In this document: positions 1 through 9,088 of the stretch, piece after piece
Position numbering within the stretch: position 1 is the stretch's first letter
How the letters are laid out: the number at the start of each line of letters is the position of its first letter
Assembly: GCA_963822145.1 (NCBI GenBank)
Contig: CAWGGG010000005.1
Span: forward strand, 235,631 to 299,630
Source: UBA5072 sp963822145
GTDB lineage: Bacteria > Bacteroidota > Bacteroidia > Bacteroidales > UBA10428
DNA: 64,000 bases
Direction: 5' to 3'
Made by a program: the position numbers and the translations under genes
Notes under the pieces: model-generated
What the model saw: only the letters and a program-made list of their open reading frames with translations
Database searches by the model: none
Told to the model about the DNA's origin: nothing

Positions 1-328
1 CATACATGTAAACATTGTCAAAAAAAACAAGCTTTGCCTGATGTTTTATACATCCATCCAGTACATTACGCATGATAACAGGCCATTGTCTTTGCCACAC
101 GCTGGCCTTGTATGCAAGACCGGCAGTGAGGTAAACCACCTCAGATCCTTCTATGGCCCTATCCACTGCAGCATGATCCATAAGATCTGCTGGTAATAGC
201 TCATCTCCATCGTTTACCTTTTTTGGGTTGCGACTTACCAGCCTAATGCTGCTGGTGTGCCGGCGGAGTTCTTTTGCCAGTGGAATGCCTATTCCGCCTC
301 CGGAGCCAAGAATGGTTTGCATGGACAT
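1..328 (-). CDS. NAD(P)-dependent epimerase-like protein (5' part only)
   Basis: Reading the minus strand from 328, an open frame runs off the window edge after about 109 codons. The N-terminus (MSMQTILGSGGGIGIPLAKE) is a Rossmann nucleotide-binding start with a GSGGGIG loop. SRNP follows at the end of the second strand, where the cofactor ribose is bound, and then ADLMD and VVYLTAGLAYK, as in extended short-chain dehydrogenases and NAD-dependent epimerases. The second ATG (322) is an equally good start. The substrate cannot be told because the catalytic half lies outside the window. A tandem repeat lies directly upstream of this gene. Confidence 0.7.
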   Translation of the reverse strand, partial: MSMQTILGSGGGIGIPLAKELRRHTSSIRLVSRNPKKVNDGDELLPADLMDHAAVDRAIEGSEVVYLTAGLAYKASVWQRQWPVIMRNVLDGCIKHQAKLVFFDNVYMY

Positions 329-334
329 AAGGTT

Positions 335-429
335 ATTAAGTGATTAAGTGATTAAGTGATTAAGTGATTAAGTGATTAAGTGATTAAGTGATTAAGTGAT
401 TAAGTGATTAAGTGATTAAGTGATTAAGT
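335..429. repeat. 8-bp tandem repeat (ATTAAGTG) x about 12
   Basis: Eleven perfect copies of ATTAAGTG plus seven bases of a twelfth lie between the start of the epimerase-like gene and the GH97 gene. There are no substitutions inside the array, which suggests recent expansion by slippage. It occupies the divergent spacer, so copy number could alter promoter geometry. It is one of several short-unit arrays in spacers of this window. Confidence 0.95.
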
Positions 430-523
430 TATGCATGCTGATATGGTAATTTAACAGGCAGCACGGAATTTGGTTTAAAGTTAGTAATTTGGTTCTGTTC
501 ATTTATTTAAAGAATTCCTAAAA

Positions 524-2518
524 ATGGATACAAAGGTTCAACTCATGGTCAGGGCATTGATATTGTTCACCATTTCCTGGTACACTTGTTCCTCATTGGC
601 CCAGGTCAGGGAAGTCCGGTCACCCGATGGTAATATACTGGTAACCTTTACGGGCGGAGAGAACCGTAAGATTGCAGCTGTTTTCAGGAACAGGCCTGTT
701 ATTACTATTGACAGGCCTGTCCTGATCATCAACAATAAAAATGCCGGGTCTGACTCATTTTCCGGACATTTGTCAACTGTTAACCAGATTCAGTATCCCG
801 TGGTGAAGGAAAAACGGTCCCTCGTAACCGATCATTACAACGAACTGACAATCAAGTTTAAAGATAAGACCGGCATGATCATCCGGGTTTATGATGATGG
901 ATTTGCATATCGTTTTATTACCCGTATTCCGCAGGATACTGTTCTGGTGTCTGATGAAACGGCTACTCTGATTTTCTCACCCGGCGATTCCCTCTATCTT
1001 TCAAGGATCAAATGCCGTAACGAGAAGAATGTAGACTGCTTTCATACCAGTTTTGAAGAGGATTTTGTACATGCCTCGGTCAGCGGTGTGGGCCCGGCCA
1101 GTCTGGCTTACCTGCCCGTATATGCCCGCACGGGTAATGGCATCAGCCTGGCATTCACGGAAAGCGATCTGCGGGATTATCCCGGGATGTTCGTCTGTGG
1201 CGGCGATACAGGAAAATCTCAGTTGCATTTGAGATTCCCGCGATATCCGGTCCGGACGAACATTTTTGGAGATTATTTTAAGCAGGAGCTGGTTACGCAG
1301 CGGGCGGCATATATTGCCAGAACTTCCGGGAACCGCGACTATCCCTGGCGGGTCTTTATCCTGGGCGAGCATGATAAGGATCTGGTAAATTCCGATATGG
1401 TATACCGGCTGGCGCCAGACTGCAAGCTTGCAGAGACTGGCTGGATCAGGCCCGGTCAGATTACCGATGAATGGATCACGAACAGCATTTTATATGATGT
1501 GGATTTTAAATCGGGAATCAACACAAAAACCTATAAGTATTATATTGATTTTGCCAGCCGGTTCAGACTGGATTATATTTTTCTGGATGCAGGTTGGTGT
1601 GACATTGATGATTTCTCGAAAATAACCCCCGGAATGGACATAGCCGAGATTGTGCGATACGGGGCCGAAAAAGGAGTGGGCATCTGGCTTTGGACCAACG
1701 CCCTCACCCTGAAGCACAACATGAGCTATTTGAAGCAATTCCATGACTGGGGCATCAGGGGTATAATGGCTGATTTCATGGATCGTGAGGACCAGCTGAT
1801 GGTGCGATTCCAGGAAGCTGTTGCCCGTGAGGCAGCAGTCAACAAACTGATGGTGTTTTTTCATGGTGCCAGCAAACCGGCCGGCCTGCGCAAGGCATAC
1901 CCCAACGTGTTGATCCGGGAAGGGGTAATGGGTCATGAATATGATAAATGGTCAGATCGGCTCACTCCCGAGCACAACCTCATTCTCCCCTTCACCCGCA
2001 TGATCGCCGGTCCGCTTGATTATGAAGGCGGAGGCATGATCAATGCACAGAAGAATTCCTTCCGTATAGTGGATGCTGTTCCCATGACCCAGGGAACCCG
2101 TATCCACCAGCTGGCCATGTATGTGGTGTATGAAAGTCCGCTGCAGTTTCTGGGGGGGAATATCAGCGACTACCTGAGGGAACCTGAATATGCAGCCTTT
2201 TACGGAAGTATACCGTTTGTCTGGGATGAAACCCTGGTGCTGGACGGAAAGATTTCAGATTATATACTCGTAGCACGCAAAAGCGGGAATGACTGGTGGG
2301 TGGGGGCAATGACCGATTGGACGCCCAGAATCCTGGAAGTGGACCTGTCGTTCCTGGGGGATGGTAATTATTCTGCTGAAATATATCAGGATGGCAGGAA
2401 TGCGGAACAATATGCATCAGATTATGCCAGGAGACTTCAAACAGTTTCCTCTCAATCGAAACTCCAGGTTCAAATGGCCCCGGGCGGGGGGTGGATTGCA
2501 CATTTCAGCAAAGAATAA
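524..2518 (+). CDS. GH97 family glycoside hydrolase (SusB-like alpha-glucosidase/galactosidase)
   Basis: A 664-residue secreted enzyme with a signal peptide (hydrophobic stretch about residues 8-24, cleavage after SLA). The rest matches family GH97: an N-terminal beta-sandwich beginning VRSPDGNILVTF, a central TIM barrel from about residue 320 (DYIFLDAGWCD, then ADFMDREDQ, FFHGASKP and REGVMGHEYDKW), and a C-terminal beta domain. GH97 contains inverting alpha-glucosidases with Glu bases and retaining alpha-galactosidases with an Asp nucleophile. The Asp in ADFMDRED fits the retaining type, so alpha-galactosidase activity is as likely as alpha-glucosidase. That assignment is inference. No susCD genes lie next to it. 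Its stop codon overlaps the U-tract of the dnaK terminator from the other strand. Confidence 0.9.
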   Translation: MDTKVQLMVRALILFTISWYTCSSLAQVREVRSPDGNILVTFTGGENRKIAAVFRNRPVITIDRPVLIINNKNAGSDSFSGHLSTVNQIQYPVVKEKRSLVTDHYNELTIKFKDKTGMIIRVYDDGFAYRFITRIPQDTVLVSDETATLIFSPGDSLYLSRIKCRNEKNVDCFHTSFEEDFVHASVSGVGPASLAYLPVYARTGNGISLAFTESDLRDYPGMFVCGGDTGKSQLHLRFPRYPVRTNIFGDYFKQELVTQRAAYIARTSGNRDYPWRVFILGEHDKDLVNSDMVYRLAPDCKLAETGWIRPGQITDEWITNSILYDVDFKSGINTKTYKYYIDFASRFRLDYIFLDAGWCDIDDFSKITPGMDIAEIVRYGAEKGVGIWLWTNALTLKHNMSYLKQFHDWGIRGIMADFMDREDQLMVRFQEAVAREAAVNKLMVFFHGASKPAGLRKAYPNVLIREGVMGHEYDKWSDRLTPEHNLILPFTRMIAGPLDYEGGGMINAQKNSFRIVDAVPMTQGTRIHQLAMYVVYESPLQFLGGNISDYLREPEYAAFYGSIPFVWDETLVLDGKISDYILVARKSGNDWWVGAMTDWTPRILEVDLSFLGDGNYSAEIYQDGRNAEQYASDYARRLQTVSSQSKLQVQMAPGGGWIAHFSKE

Positions 2519-2540
2519 AAAACCCCGCCATGAGCGGGGT
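2517..2540 (-). terminator. Intrinsic terminator of dnaK
   Basis: A CCCCGC/GCGGGG stem (2523-2528 and 2534-2539) with a 5-base loop is followed, on the minus strand, by a run of six T. It sits 28 bp past the dnaK stop. The U-tract overlaps the GH97 stop codon. On the plus strand the T-run is poor, so it serves mainly dnaK. Confidence 0.85.
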
Positions 2541-2567
2541 CTTAAGGGATACACTTAAAAACTATAT

Positions 2568-4490
2568 TTACTTCACTTCTTCAAAATCAACGTCGGTAAC
2601 CTCATCATCCTTTTTACCACTGGTGGATTGTCCTGAGGTGGCTCCAGCATCTGCCGTATCACCGTCTTGCGATCCCTTAGGTCCGCCCTGGGTGTTTTTA
2701 TACAGTTCTTCCGACGCGGCCTGCCATACTGCAGTAAGCTCGGCTGTTGCCTTGTCAACCGCTGCGAGGTCCTGGCTCTTGTGGGCCTCCTTCAGTTTTG
2801 TCAGGGCCTGCTCAATAGGTCCTTTCTTGTCGGCCGGAAGCTTGTCTCCAAACTCCTTCAGCTGCTTTTCAGTCTGGAATATCAAACTATCCGCTGCATT
2901 AAGCTTATCCACGCGTTCGCGCTGTTCTTTATCCTTGGCTTCATTTTCCTTGGCCTCGCGTTTCATCTTTTCGATCTCATCGCTGGTGAGACCTGATGAA
3001 GCCTCGATCCTGATGCTCTGCTGTTTGCCTGTACCTTTATCCTTAGCTGAAACGTGCAGTATTCCGTTGGCGTCGATATCAAAAGTCACTTCGATTTGTG
3101 GGATACCACGGGGAGCCGGGGGTATACCGTCGAGGTGGAACCTGCCGATGGTCTTGTTATCACCGGCCATGGGTCGTTCACCCTGAAGTACATGTATTTC
3201 TACCGATGGCTGGTTGTCCGATGCTGTGGTAAAGGTTTCGGTCTTTTTGGAAGGTATGGTTGTGTTGGCTTCGATCAGCCGGGTTGCCACACCGCCCATG
3301 GTCTCAATACCCAGAGAAAGCGGGGTAACGTCGAGAAGCAGGATATCCTTTACCTCACCGGTGAGAACTCCACCCTGTATGGCAGCGCCGACGGCGACCA
3401 CCTCATCGGGATTTACGCCCTTGGAAGGTTTGCGGTTGAAAAACTTCTCCACAACCTCCTGTATAACGGGGATACGGGTGGAACCACCTACAAGAATTAC
3501 TTCGCTGATGTCGGACGCATTTAAGCCCGAATCTTTAAGCGCTTTACGGCATGGTTCAATGGTTGCCTGCACCAGTGGATCAATAAGGCTTTCAAATTTC
3601 GCGCGGGTGAGGGTTTTCACCAGGTGCTTGGGAATCCCGTCAACGGGCATGATATAGGGCAGGTTGATCTCGGTTTGTGTTGAACTGGACAATTCGATCT
3701 TGGCCTTTTCAGCGGCTTCCTTCAGGCGCTGCAAAGCCATAGGATCTTTCTTGAGATCCACGCCCTCGTCCTTTTTAAACTCTTCAGACAGCCAGTCGAT
3801 CACACACTGGTCAAAATCATCTCCACCCAGGTGCGTATCCCCATTGGTTGATTTTACCTCAAATACACCATCTCCCAATTCGAGGATGGAAATATCAAAT
3901 GTTCCACCGCCAAGGTCATACACGGCGATCTTCATGTCGTGGTGTTTCTTATCAAGTCCGTAGGCAAGGGAAGCAGCTGTGGGCTCATTGATGATGCGCC
4001 TTACCTTCAGCCCTGCAATTTCACCGGCCTCCTTAGTAGCCTGGCGTTGAGAATCGCTGAAATAGGCAGGTACGGTGATCACCGCTTCAGTAACCTCGTG
4101 ACCCAGATAATCTTCAGCAGTTTTCTTCATCTTCTGCAAGACAAGAGCGGAAATTTCCTGGGGAGTAAATTTGCGGTCATCGATCATTACCCTGGGTGTA
4201 TTGTTGTCACCCTTGGCAACTTTATAAGGAACGCGTGCAATTTCTTTCTGAACCTTGTCAAAAGTCTCTCCCATGAAACGCTTAATGGAATAAACCGTTT
4301 TGGTGGGATTTGTAATGGCCTGCCTTTTTGCAGGATCACCGACTTTCCGCTCACCGTTATCCATGAAAGCTACCATTGAAGGAGTGGTGCGCTTACCTTC
4401 GCTGTTGGGAATTACAACCGGTTCATTACCCTCCATTACCGCAACGCATGAATTGGTCGTCCCCAGATCAATTCCGATTATTTTGCTCAT
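2568..4490 (-). CDS. dnaK: Chaperone protein DnaK (Hsp70)
   Basis: 640 residues, the normal length for bacterial DnaK. The start SKIIGIDLGTTNSCVAV is the phosphate-binding loop of the Hsp70 ATPase. VYDLGGGTFDISIL and VILVGGSTRIP are the phosphate-2 and adenosine motifs. The substrate-binding domain begins near residue 385 (DVTPLSLGIETMGG), and the acidic tail ends DVDFEEVK. It is a cytoplasmic ATP-driven foldase that works with DnaJ and GrpE, neither of which is encoded here. It is a single-gene unit closed by the strong terminator downstream. A sigma-54-like promoter lies about 50-65 bp upstream of the start. Confidence 0.98.
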   Translation of the reverse strand: MSKIIGIDLGTTNSCVAVMEGNEPVVIPNSEGKRTTPSMVAFMDNGERKVGDPAKRQAITNPTKTVYSIKRFMGETFDKVQKEIARVPYKVAKGDNNTPRVMIDDRKFTPQEISALVLQKMKKTAEDYLGHEVTEAVITVPAYFSDSQRQATKEAGEIAGLKVRRIINEPTAASLAYGLDKKHHDMKIAVYDLGGGTFDISILELGDGVFEVKSTNGDTHLGGDDFDQCVIDWLSEEFKKDEGVDLKKDPMALQRLKEAAEKAKIELSSSTQTEINLPYIMPVDGIPKHLVKTLTRAKFESLIDPLVQATIEPCRKALKDSGLNASDISEVILVGGSTRIPVIQEVVEKFFNRKPSKGVNPDEVVAVGAAIQGGVLTGEVKDILLLDVTPLSLGIETMGGVATRLIEANTTIPSKKTETFTTASDNQPSVEIHVLQGERPMAGDNKTIGRFHLDGIPPAPRGIPQIEVTFDIDANGILHVSAKDKGTGKQQSIRIEASSGLTSDEIEKMKREAKENEAKDKEQRERVDKLNAADSLIFQTEKQLKEFGDKLPADKKGPIEQALTKLKEAHKSQDLAAVDKATAELTAVWQAASEELYKNTQGGPKGSQDGDTADAGATSGQSTSGKKDDEVTDVDFEEVK

Positions 4491-4541
4491 GCCAAAATAT
4501 TTTATTGGTTAATACTCTTTTTCTGTTTGAGCATTGTATAG

Positions 4542-4556
4542 ACAAGGATTGTGCCA
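4542..4556 (-). promoter_or_regulatory. Sigma-54-like promoter upstream of dnaK
   Basis: On the minus strand the sequence TGGCAC-AATCC-TTGT matches the -24/-12 pattern TGGCAC-N5-TTGC except for the last C. A start site would fall near 4530, giving a 5' leader of about 40 nt. The same TGGCACAAT word occurs in the sigma-54 site in front of the efflux operon. Whether it is used is unproven; a heat-shock-type promoter could overlap it. Confidence 0.4.
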
Positions 4557-4652
4557 TTCGGTAATGCTGACAATACGACAGTCATGGGAAAGCGGATGTG
4601 TCAGTATTTGCAGGCAAATACATGGCGAAAATGACAGTTTACAGCCGTTTTA

Positions 4653-4683
4653 TTGGTTAATCCGGGTTTATTTATAAACTTTG
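4653..4683 (+). promoter_or_regulatory. Possible Bacteroidetes-type promoter of panB
   Basis: TTGG at 4653-4656 and AAACTTTG at 4676-4683 are spaced 19 bp apart, as in the TTTG-N19/20-TAnnTTTG promoters of this phylum, with one mismatch in each box. Transcription would start near 4690. That argues against the TTG at 4681 and for the ATG at 4711 as the panB start. Confidence 0.3.
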
Positions 4684-4710
4684 TATCTGAAACTTATTAA
4701 TCATTACACC

Positions 4711-5532
4711 ATGTCAGTTGCTACAACCGATAAACCCAAAAGGATCACCACCCATGTATTGCAGGAGATGAAAGTACGTGGAGAGAAAATTTCCATGCTT
4801 ACCGCTTATGATTATTCCATGGCCAAGATCATTGACCGCGCCGGCATTGATGTGATACTGGTTGGCGATTCTGCTTCCAATGTGATGGCCGGTCATGAGA
4901 CCACCATACCCATTACGCTTGACGAGATGATCTATCATGCGGCATCTGTAGTACGTGCTGTGGAAAGGGCATTGGTTGTTGTGGATATGCCATTCGGATC
5001 CTATCAGGGGAATTCCAAGGAGGCCCTGAATTCAGCCATACGCATCATGAAAGAAACCGGTGCCAGTGCGGTTAAACTCGAAGGCGGCCAGGAAATCCAG
5101 GAATCCGTGATCCGTATCCTATCTGCCGGTATCCCGGTTATGGGACATCTCGGTCTTACCCCCCAGTCGATTCATAAATTCGGCACCTTTGTGGTAAGGG
5201 CGCGGGAGGACCAGGAAGCCAGGAAGCTGGTTGAAGATGCTCATTTACTGGAACTGACCGGATGCTTCTCCATTGTACTGGAAAAGATCCCTGCCCGGCT
5301 GGGTGCTCAGGTAGCCCAGGAATTAAAGATACCCATTATCGGAATCGGTGCAGGCAGGTTTGTTGACGGTCAGGTGCTGGTGTTGCATGACATGCTGGGT
5401 ATTACCCAGGATTTCTCTCCCCGGTTTCTCCGGCGGTATCATAATCTTTACCAGGAAATTACCGGGGCGGTGAATAACTACATTACCGATATCAAGAACC
5501 TGGAGTTTCCGAATGACAAAGAGCAATATTAG
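4711..5532 (+). CDS. panB: 3-methyl-2-oxobutanoate hydroxymethyltransferase (ketopantoate hydroxymethyltransferase)
   Basis: PanB transfers a hydroxymethyl group from 5,10-methylenetetrahydrofolate to 2-oxoisovalerate, the first committed step of pantothenate and CoA synthesis, in the cytosol. The 273-residue product shows the family landmarks MLTAYDYSMAKIIDRAGID, VGDSASNVMAGHETT, VDMPFGSYQGN, VKLEGG, VMGHLGLTPQS and IIGIGAGRFVDGQVLVLHDMLG. These include the Mg-binding Asp residues and the catalytic Glu region. The ATG at 4711 (MSVATTDKPK) is preferred; a longer frame opens at a TTG that lies inside the presumed -7 box. It is the only pan gene here. A 7-bp repeat array begins inside its stop codon. 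Confidence 0.96.
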   Translation: MSVATTDKPKRITTHVLQEMKVRGEKISMLTAYDYSMAKIIDRAGIDVILVGDSASNVMAGHETTIPITLDEMIYHAASVVRAVERALVVVDMPFGSYQGNSKEALNSAIRIMKETGASAVKLEGGQEIQESVIRILSAGIPVMGHLGLTPQSIHKFGTFVVRAREDQEARKLVEDAHLLELTGCFSIVLEKIPARLGAQVAQELKIPIIGIGAGRFVDGQVLVLHDMLGITQDFSPRFLRRYHNLYQEITGAVNNYITDIKNLEFPNDKEQY

Positions 5533-5572
5533 GGACAAGGGACGAGGGACAAGGGACGAGGGACAAGGGACA
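5531..5572. repeat. 7-bp tandem repeat (AGGGACA/AGGGACG) x 6
   Basis: Six 7-bp units (variants A or G at the last base) start at the second base of the panB stop codon and end 4 bp before the pseudouridine synthase start. The purine-rich units look like Shine-Dalgarno sequences, so the array fills the whole spacer and could act as ribosome binding region for the next gene. Confidence 0.9.
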
Positions 5573-5576
5573 AGGA

Positions 5577-6290
5577 ATGGAAGGATTGATTAATATTATT
5601 TTCGAGGATAATCACATCATTGCGGTGAACAAAACGCACCACGATCTGGTGCAGAAGGATGTTACCGGTGACCTTTCCCTGGATGACAAGGTGAAGCACT
5701 ATATTAAGGAGAAATACAACAAGCCCGGCGAGGTCTTCCTGGGTGTAGCGCACCGGCTTGACAGACCCGTAACCGGGGTTGTTTTATTTGCCCGCACCAG
5801 CAAAGCGCTTACCCGGCTCACCCAGATGTTTCGTGACGGTGAAATGAAAAAAACCTATTGGGCCATCGTAAAAAGCAAGCCACCCCGGGAAGCGGACCGG
5901 CTGGTGCACCATTTGGTCCGTAACACCAAACAAAATAAATCCTATTGCAATGAAACTCCCCGGCCTGCTTCCAAGGAAGCAGCTTTAACCTACCGGATTA
6001 TAGGCAAATCGGATAATTACTACTTGCTGGAGGTTGGCCTGGAAACCGGTCGCCATCATCAGATCCGGGCACAACTGGCGCATATCGGGTGTCCCATAAA
6101 AGGGGATCTGAAATACGGATTTCCACGATCAAATCCTGATGGCGGTATCAGTCTGCATGCCCGGGAAATCAGGTTTATTCACCCGGTGACCAAAATTGAA
6201 ACGTTGATCACGGCAGGGTTACCGGAGGGAGACGGACTGTGGGCGGCGTTTACGAGCTTACCTGGTGACGATCCACCTCACCCGGCTTAA
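5577..6290 (+). CDS. RluA family RNA pseudouridine synthase
   Basis: A 237-residue single-domain enzyme that isomerises uridine to pseudouridine in rRNA or tRNA. It has the RluA signature with catalytic Asp in AHRLDRPVTGVVLFARTSKA, followed by MKKTYWAIV, and GRHHQIRAQLAHIGCPIKGDLKYG near the C-terminus. There is no S4 domain, as in the short RluA/RluC-like group, so the exact target base cannot be given. It follows panB across the AGGGACR array and its 3' end overlaps the convergent GntP gene by 4 bp. Confidence 0.93.
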   Translation: MEGLINIIFEDNHIIAVNKTHHDLVQKDVTGDLSLDDKVKHYIKEKYNKPGEVFLGVAHRLDRPVTGVVLFARTSKALTRLTQMFRDGEMKKTYWAIVKSKPPREADRLVHHLVRNTKQNKSYCNETPRPASKEAALTYRIIGKSDNYYLLEVGLETGRHHQIRAQLAHIGCPIKGDLKYGFPRSNPDGGISLHAREIRFIHPVTKIETLITAGLPEGDGLWAAFTSLPGDDPPHPA

Positions 6291-7621
6291 TGCATAAACA
6301 ACGACAACACAAAAACCACCACAAACGCTGTTAATCCCATCACTATTGTCGCCGTTGAATACACCTTCAGGGTATCATCCGCTTCAATTTTGGAGAAGTT
6401 TGTGATCACCCAGAAATAGGAATCATTGGCGTGTGACGCAATCATCGATCCCGCGCCCATAGCCAACATGACCAGCATTTTACCGGTTTCTCCCGAAAAC
6501 CCGAGATTGCCGGTCATGGAAGAGACAATTGAGGCAGCTGTTATGATGGCCACGGTGGAAGATCCTTGCGCGGTCTTCAATACAGCTGCAAGGAGAAAAG
6601 GTATCAGCAACCCCAGTCCGGTACCTGATAAAAAGGTTCCGGCAAGCTCCCCGGTCCCGGTAGCCTTGAGCACTGCGCCAAAGATACCCCCGGCTGCAGT
6701 GATGATGATAATCGGACCGGCTTTTTCAATCGAAACCGACAGCACGTGGTTGATTTCTTTTTTAGAAATGACAGGAAATAAGGTAAATGAAAGAAACATA
6801 CCCATGAGCAGGGCAATAACTGGCTCCCCCAGTAAACCGGTAATTTTAAACAACAACAGCGTTGTACCGGGAAATAAAAAATCAGTCAGTGATTTCAGGG
6901 TGATCAGCAGCAATGGAACCAATATGGGAACAAACGATCTCCCGGGTGAAGGCAGCTTATTTGCCACAGTAACTTCTGGTTCGTTACTTACCGCAGGATT
7001 TGTTTTCAGCCGGAATTTCCGGGTGATGAACCTCGACCAGCCATAGCCGGCAAGGGCAGCCGGAATAGCGACAACAATGCCCATAAGGACGAGCTGGCCA
7101 ACATTTGCTCCAATAATGCCTGCGGCAGCCGTGGCACCGGGGTGGGGCGGTATCAGGCAATGCACTGAATAGAGGGAGCAGGCCAGCGTTGATGACATGA
7201 GCACAGGATTAGTCACGCTCCTTGCGGTCAGGGAACGGTTCAGCCCGCTGAGCACTATGAATCCTGAATCACAAAAAATAGGCAGACCAGTGATAAAGCC
7301 CGTTATGCCAATGGCAGCAGTGGCATTATTCCTGCCTGTTTTATTGAGGATAAAGCTGGCCATGCTGACGGTGGCGCCGGTAACATCAAGGGTCACCCCG
7401 ATGACGGCACCAAAAATGATGATGAGACCAATGGAAGCCATGGTGTCTCCAAAGCCCTTTTTAAGCACCGGAACAATATCCTGAAAGGGCAGGACCAGGA
7501 GGGCCAGAAACAGTGATACAATAAACAGGGACAGAAACGAATTGATCTTAAGCCAGGATGTCAGGGCAATAATGAGCAGGATACCTGCCAGCACCAGGGA
7601 TAGACCATAAAGGAGCGTCAT
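6287..7621 (-). CDS. GntP family permease (gluconate:H+ symporter type)
   Basis: 444 residues, typical for GntP, with about 12-14 hydrophobic segments over the whole length. Family landmarks are GFGDTMASIGLIIIFGAVIG near residue 57, GLPIFCDSGFIVLSGL, CLIPPHPGATAAAGI, TAQGSSTVAIITAASI and GSMIASHANDSYFWVI in the C-terminal part. It is an inner-membrane importer for gluconate or a related sugar acid. No gluconate kinase or regulator is adjacent, so the substrate is inferred from the family only. Its 3' end overlaps the pseudouridine synthase gene tail to tail. Confidence 0.93.
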   Translation of the reverse strand: MTLLYGLSLVLAGILLIIALTSWLKINSFLSLFIVSLFLALLVLPFQDIVPVLKKGFGDTMASIGLIIIFGAVIGVTLDVTGATVSMASFILNKTGRNNATAAIGITGFITGLPIFCDSGFIVLSGLNRSLTARSVTNPVLMSSTLACSLYSVHCLIPPHPGATAAAGIIGANVGQLVLMGIVVAIPAALAGYGWSRFITRKFRLKTNPAVSNEPEVTVANKLPSPGRSFVPILVPLLLITLKSLTDFLFPGTTLLLFKITGLLGEPVIALLMGMFLSFTLFPVISKKEINHVLSVSIEKAGPIIIITAAGGIFGAVLKATGTGELAGTFLSGTGLGLLIPFLLAAVLKTAQGSSTVAIITAASIVSSMTGNLGFSGETGKMLVMLAMGAGSMIASHANDSYFWVITNFSKIEADDTLKVYSTATIVMGLTAFVVVFVLSLFMH

Positions 7622-7650
7622 GGCATTGTGAATTGCTGGTATAAATATAA

Positions 7651-7680
7651 CAATAAAGCCCGGCTTTTCAACCGGGCTTT
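7651..7680 (-). terminator. Intrinsic terminator of the efflux operon
   Basis: An 8-bp stem AAGCCCGG/CCGGGCTT (7656-7663 and 7672-7679) with an 8-base loop lies 31 bp downstream of the tolC-like stop on the minus strand, followed by TATTG. A/T flanks make it usable in both directions, but the only transcript reaching it is the minus-strand efflux operon. Confidence 0.8.
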
Positions 7681-7709
7681 TGCGGAACTAATGCCTGCAT
7701 GAAACAGAC

Positions 7710-9053
7710 TTAAAGCACAATCGGCTTATCCATATATAAGTCGAGAATCTTCAGTTTAAAAATATATTCATATTTGGCCTGCAGCATATTTGACTGAGCG
7801 CTGATCAGGTTTTTCTGAGAAATGTTGTAATCGACGGAGTTTACCAGCCCTACCTCAAATTTCTGGCTGGTATATTTAAAGGCTTCCTCGTTATATTTCA
7901 CGGCTTCAACGGTGGAGAAGTACTTTTCACGGGCTGCGGAGGCGTCGGCATGCGCCTGCTGAACTTCCTTGTAAAGGGCATTCTTAGCGATATCGTACTG
8001 CAGCTTGGTGTCATTCACCTGCAGTTTGGCATTGCTGATGGAGTTTTTGATCTGCAGCCTGTTGAATATCGGAATGGACAATCCGAAGGTGACCTGTTTG
8101 TAAAAATTATCTCCCAGCTGTTCTTTTGCCGTATAGGTGCCATCGGGATCCATGGGATCGTCTACGTTGGGTGAATAACGACTGGACAGGTTACCACTCA
8201 GATCAAGTGAGGGGGATACCTGTCCCCAGGCCATAGCCAAATCTTTTTCTGAACTTTTGAGCGCATAATCCGCACTGCGAATCTCAGGCATGGTTTGCAG
8301 GGCAACATCGAAGATATTCTGAACCGATTCCAGTGGAGATAAAACTTCCACTTCCATGTTCTTGGGCACAACAATTTCAAAACCGGCCACCGAATCAAGA
8401 TCGAGCAGCTGTGTAAGGTCGAGATAAGCAATATCCCGATTATTCTGGGCATTGATAAGCGCGGTTTTATCGTCTGACTCCTGGGCCTTGATCTGCAGGT
8501 ATTCTCCCTGTGCTACATTGCCCACCTCCATCATTTTGCGTGTCCGCTCAGCCTGCATGGAGGTCACTTCCAGTTTCTTTGCGGCAACATCCGTCAGTTC
8601 TTTGGCAAACAGGATTTGAAGGTATGCCCGGGTCAGCAACAGGGCCATGTCGTTCTTGGATTTCTCCAGATCAGCCTGGCTTTTTAAATAGTCGTACTTT
8701 GATTTCAGAATATTGTTATAGGTTTGAAGTCCTGAAAACAAAGTCATATTGCCGTTTAGTCCCATGTCTCCCGACCAGTAGTCCACATTGACATACTCCA
8801 GTTTTGCCATGTCAATGGACTTGCCCGAACTGTAACCGTAATTGACACCGGCATTAAAGCTTGGCACAGTATTGAAATAGCTTTGCGTGAGGTTGTTTTT
8901 ATTGTATTGCACGTTCAGTTCCTGTCGTTTGACCTGTAAATTGTTTTCCAGGGCATAGTTGAAGCATTCCTGCAGCGACCATACTTTTTGTGCTCTAACC
9001 GGCATTAAACCTAACAGGCTCATAGCGCACAAAAACAATATTGCTTTTTTCAT
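7710..9053 (-). CDS. TolC family outer membrane efflux protein
   Basis: 447 residues with a signal peptide (cleavage after VRA). The protein shows two internal repeats typical of outer membrane factors: WSLQECFNYALENNLQVKRQELNVQYNKNN near the start, and a second half with FNRLQIKNSISNAKLQVNDTKLQYDIAKNALYKEVQQA. It contains long coiled-coil helices and the closing motif YEYIFKLKILDLY. It should form the trimeric channel through which the upstream adaptor and ABC ATPase push substrate out. It is the last gene of the minus-strand operon and is followed by a terminator. Confidence 0.93.
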   Translation of the reverse strand: MKKAILFLCAMSLLGLMPVRAQKVWSLQECFNYALENNLQVKRQELNVQYNKNNLTQSYFNTVPSFNAGVNYGYSSGKSIDMAKLEYVNVDYWSGDMGLNGNMTLFSGLQTYNNILKSKYDYLKSQADLEKSKNDMALLLTRAYLQILFAKELTDVAAKKLEVTSMQAERTRKMMEVGNVAQGEYLQIKAQESDDKTALINAQNNRDIAYLDLTQLLDLDSVAGFEIVVPKNMEVEVLSPLESVQNIFDVALQTMPEIRSADYALKSSEKDLAMAWGQVSPSLDLSGNLSSRYSPNVDDPMDPDGTYTAKEQLGDNFYKQVTFGLSIPIFNRLQIKNSISNAKLQVNDTKLQYDIAKNALYKEVQQAHADASAAREKYFSTVEAVKYNEEAFKYTSQKFEVGLVNSVDYNISQKNLISAQSNMLQAKYEYIFKLKILDLYMDKPIVL

Positions 9054-9088
9054 AAAAGAGAAGTTTATTTGGTTTATTGCAATTATAA

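Noticed and set aside
335..429. CRISPR-like appearance of the ATTAAGTG array
   Set aside because: Units are 8 bp with no spacers between them, and no cas gene is present. The same holds for the other short arrays.
2491..4512. Several long open frames on the plus strand across dnaK
   Set aside because: They are mirror frames of the highly codon-biased dnaK gene; their products are Ser/Cys-rich and match nothing.
4681..4710. Ten-residue N-terminal extension of PanB from a TTG
   Set aside because: The TTG lies in the presumed -7 promoter box, and PanB homologues start near the ATG at 4711.
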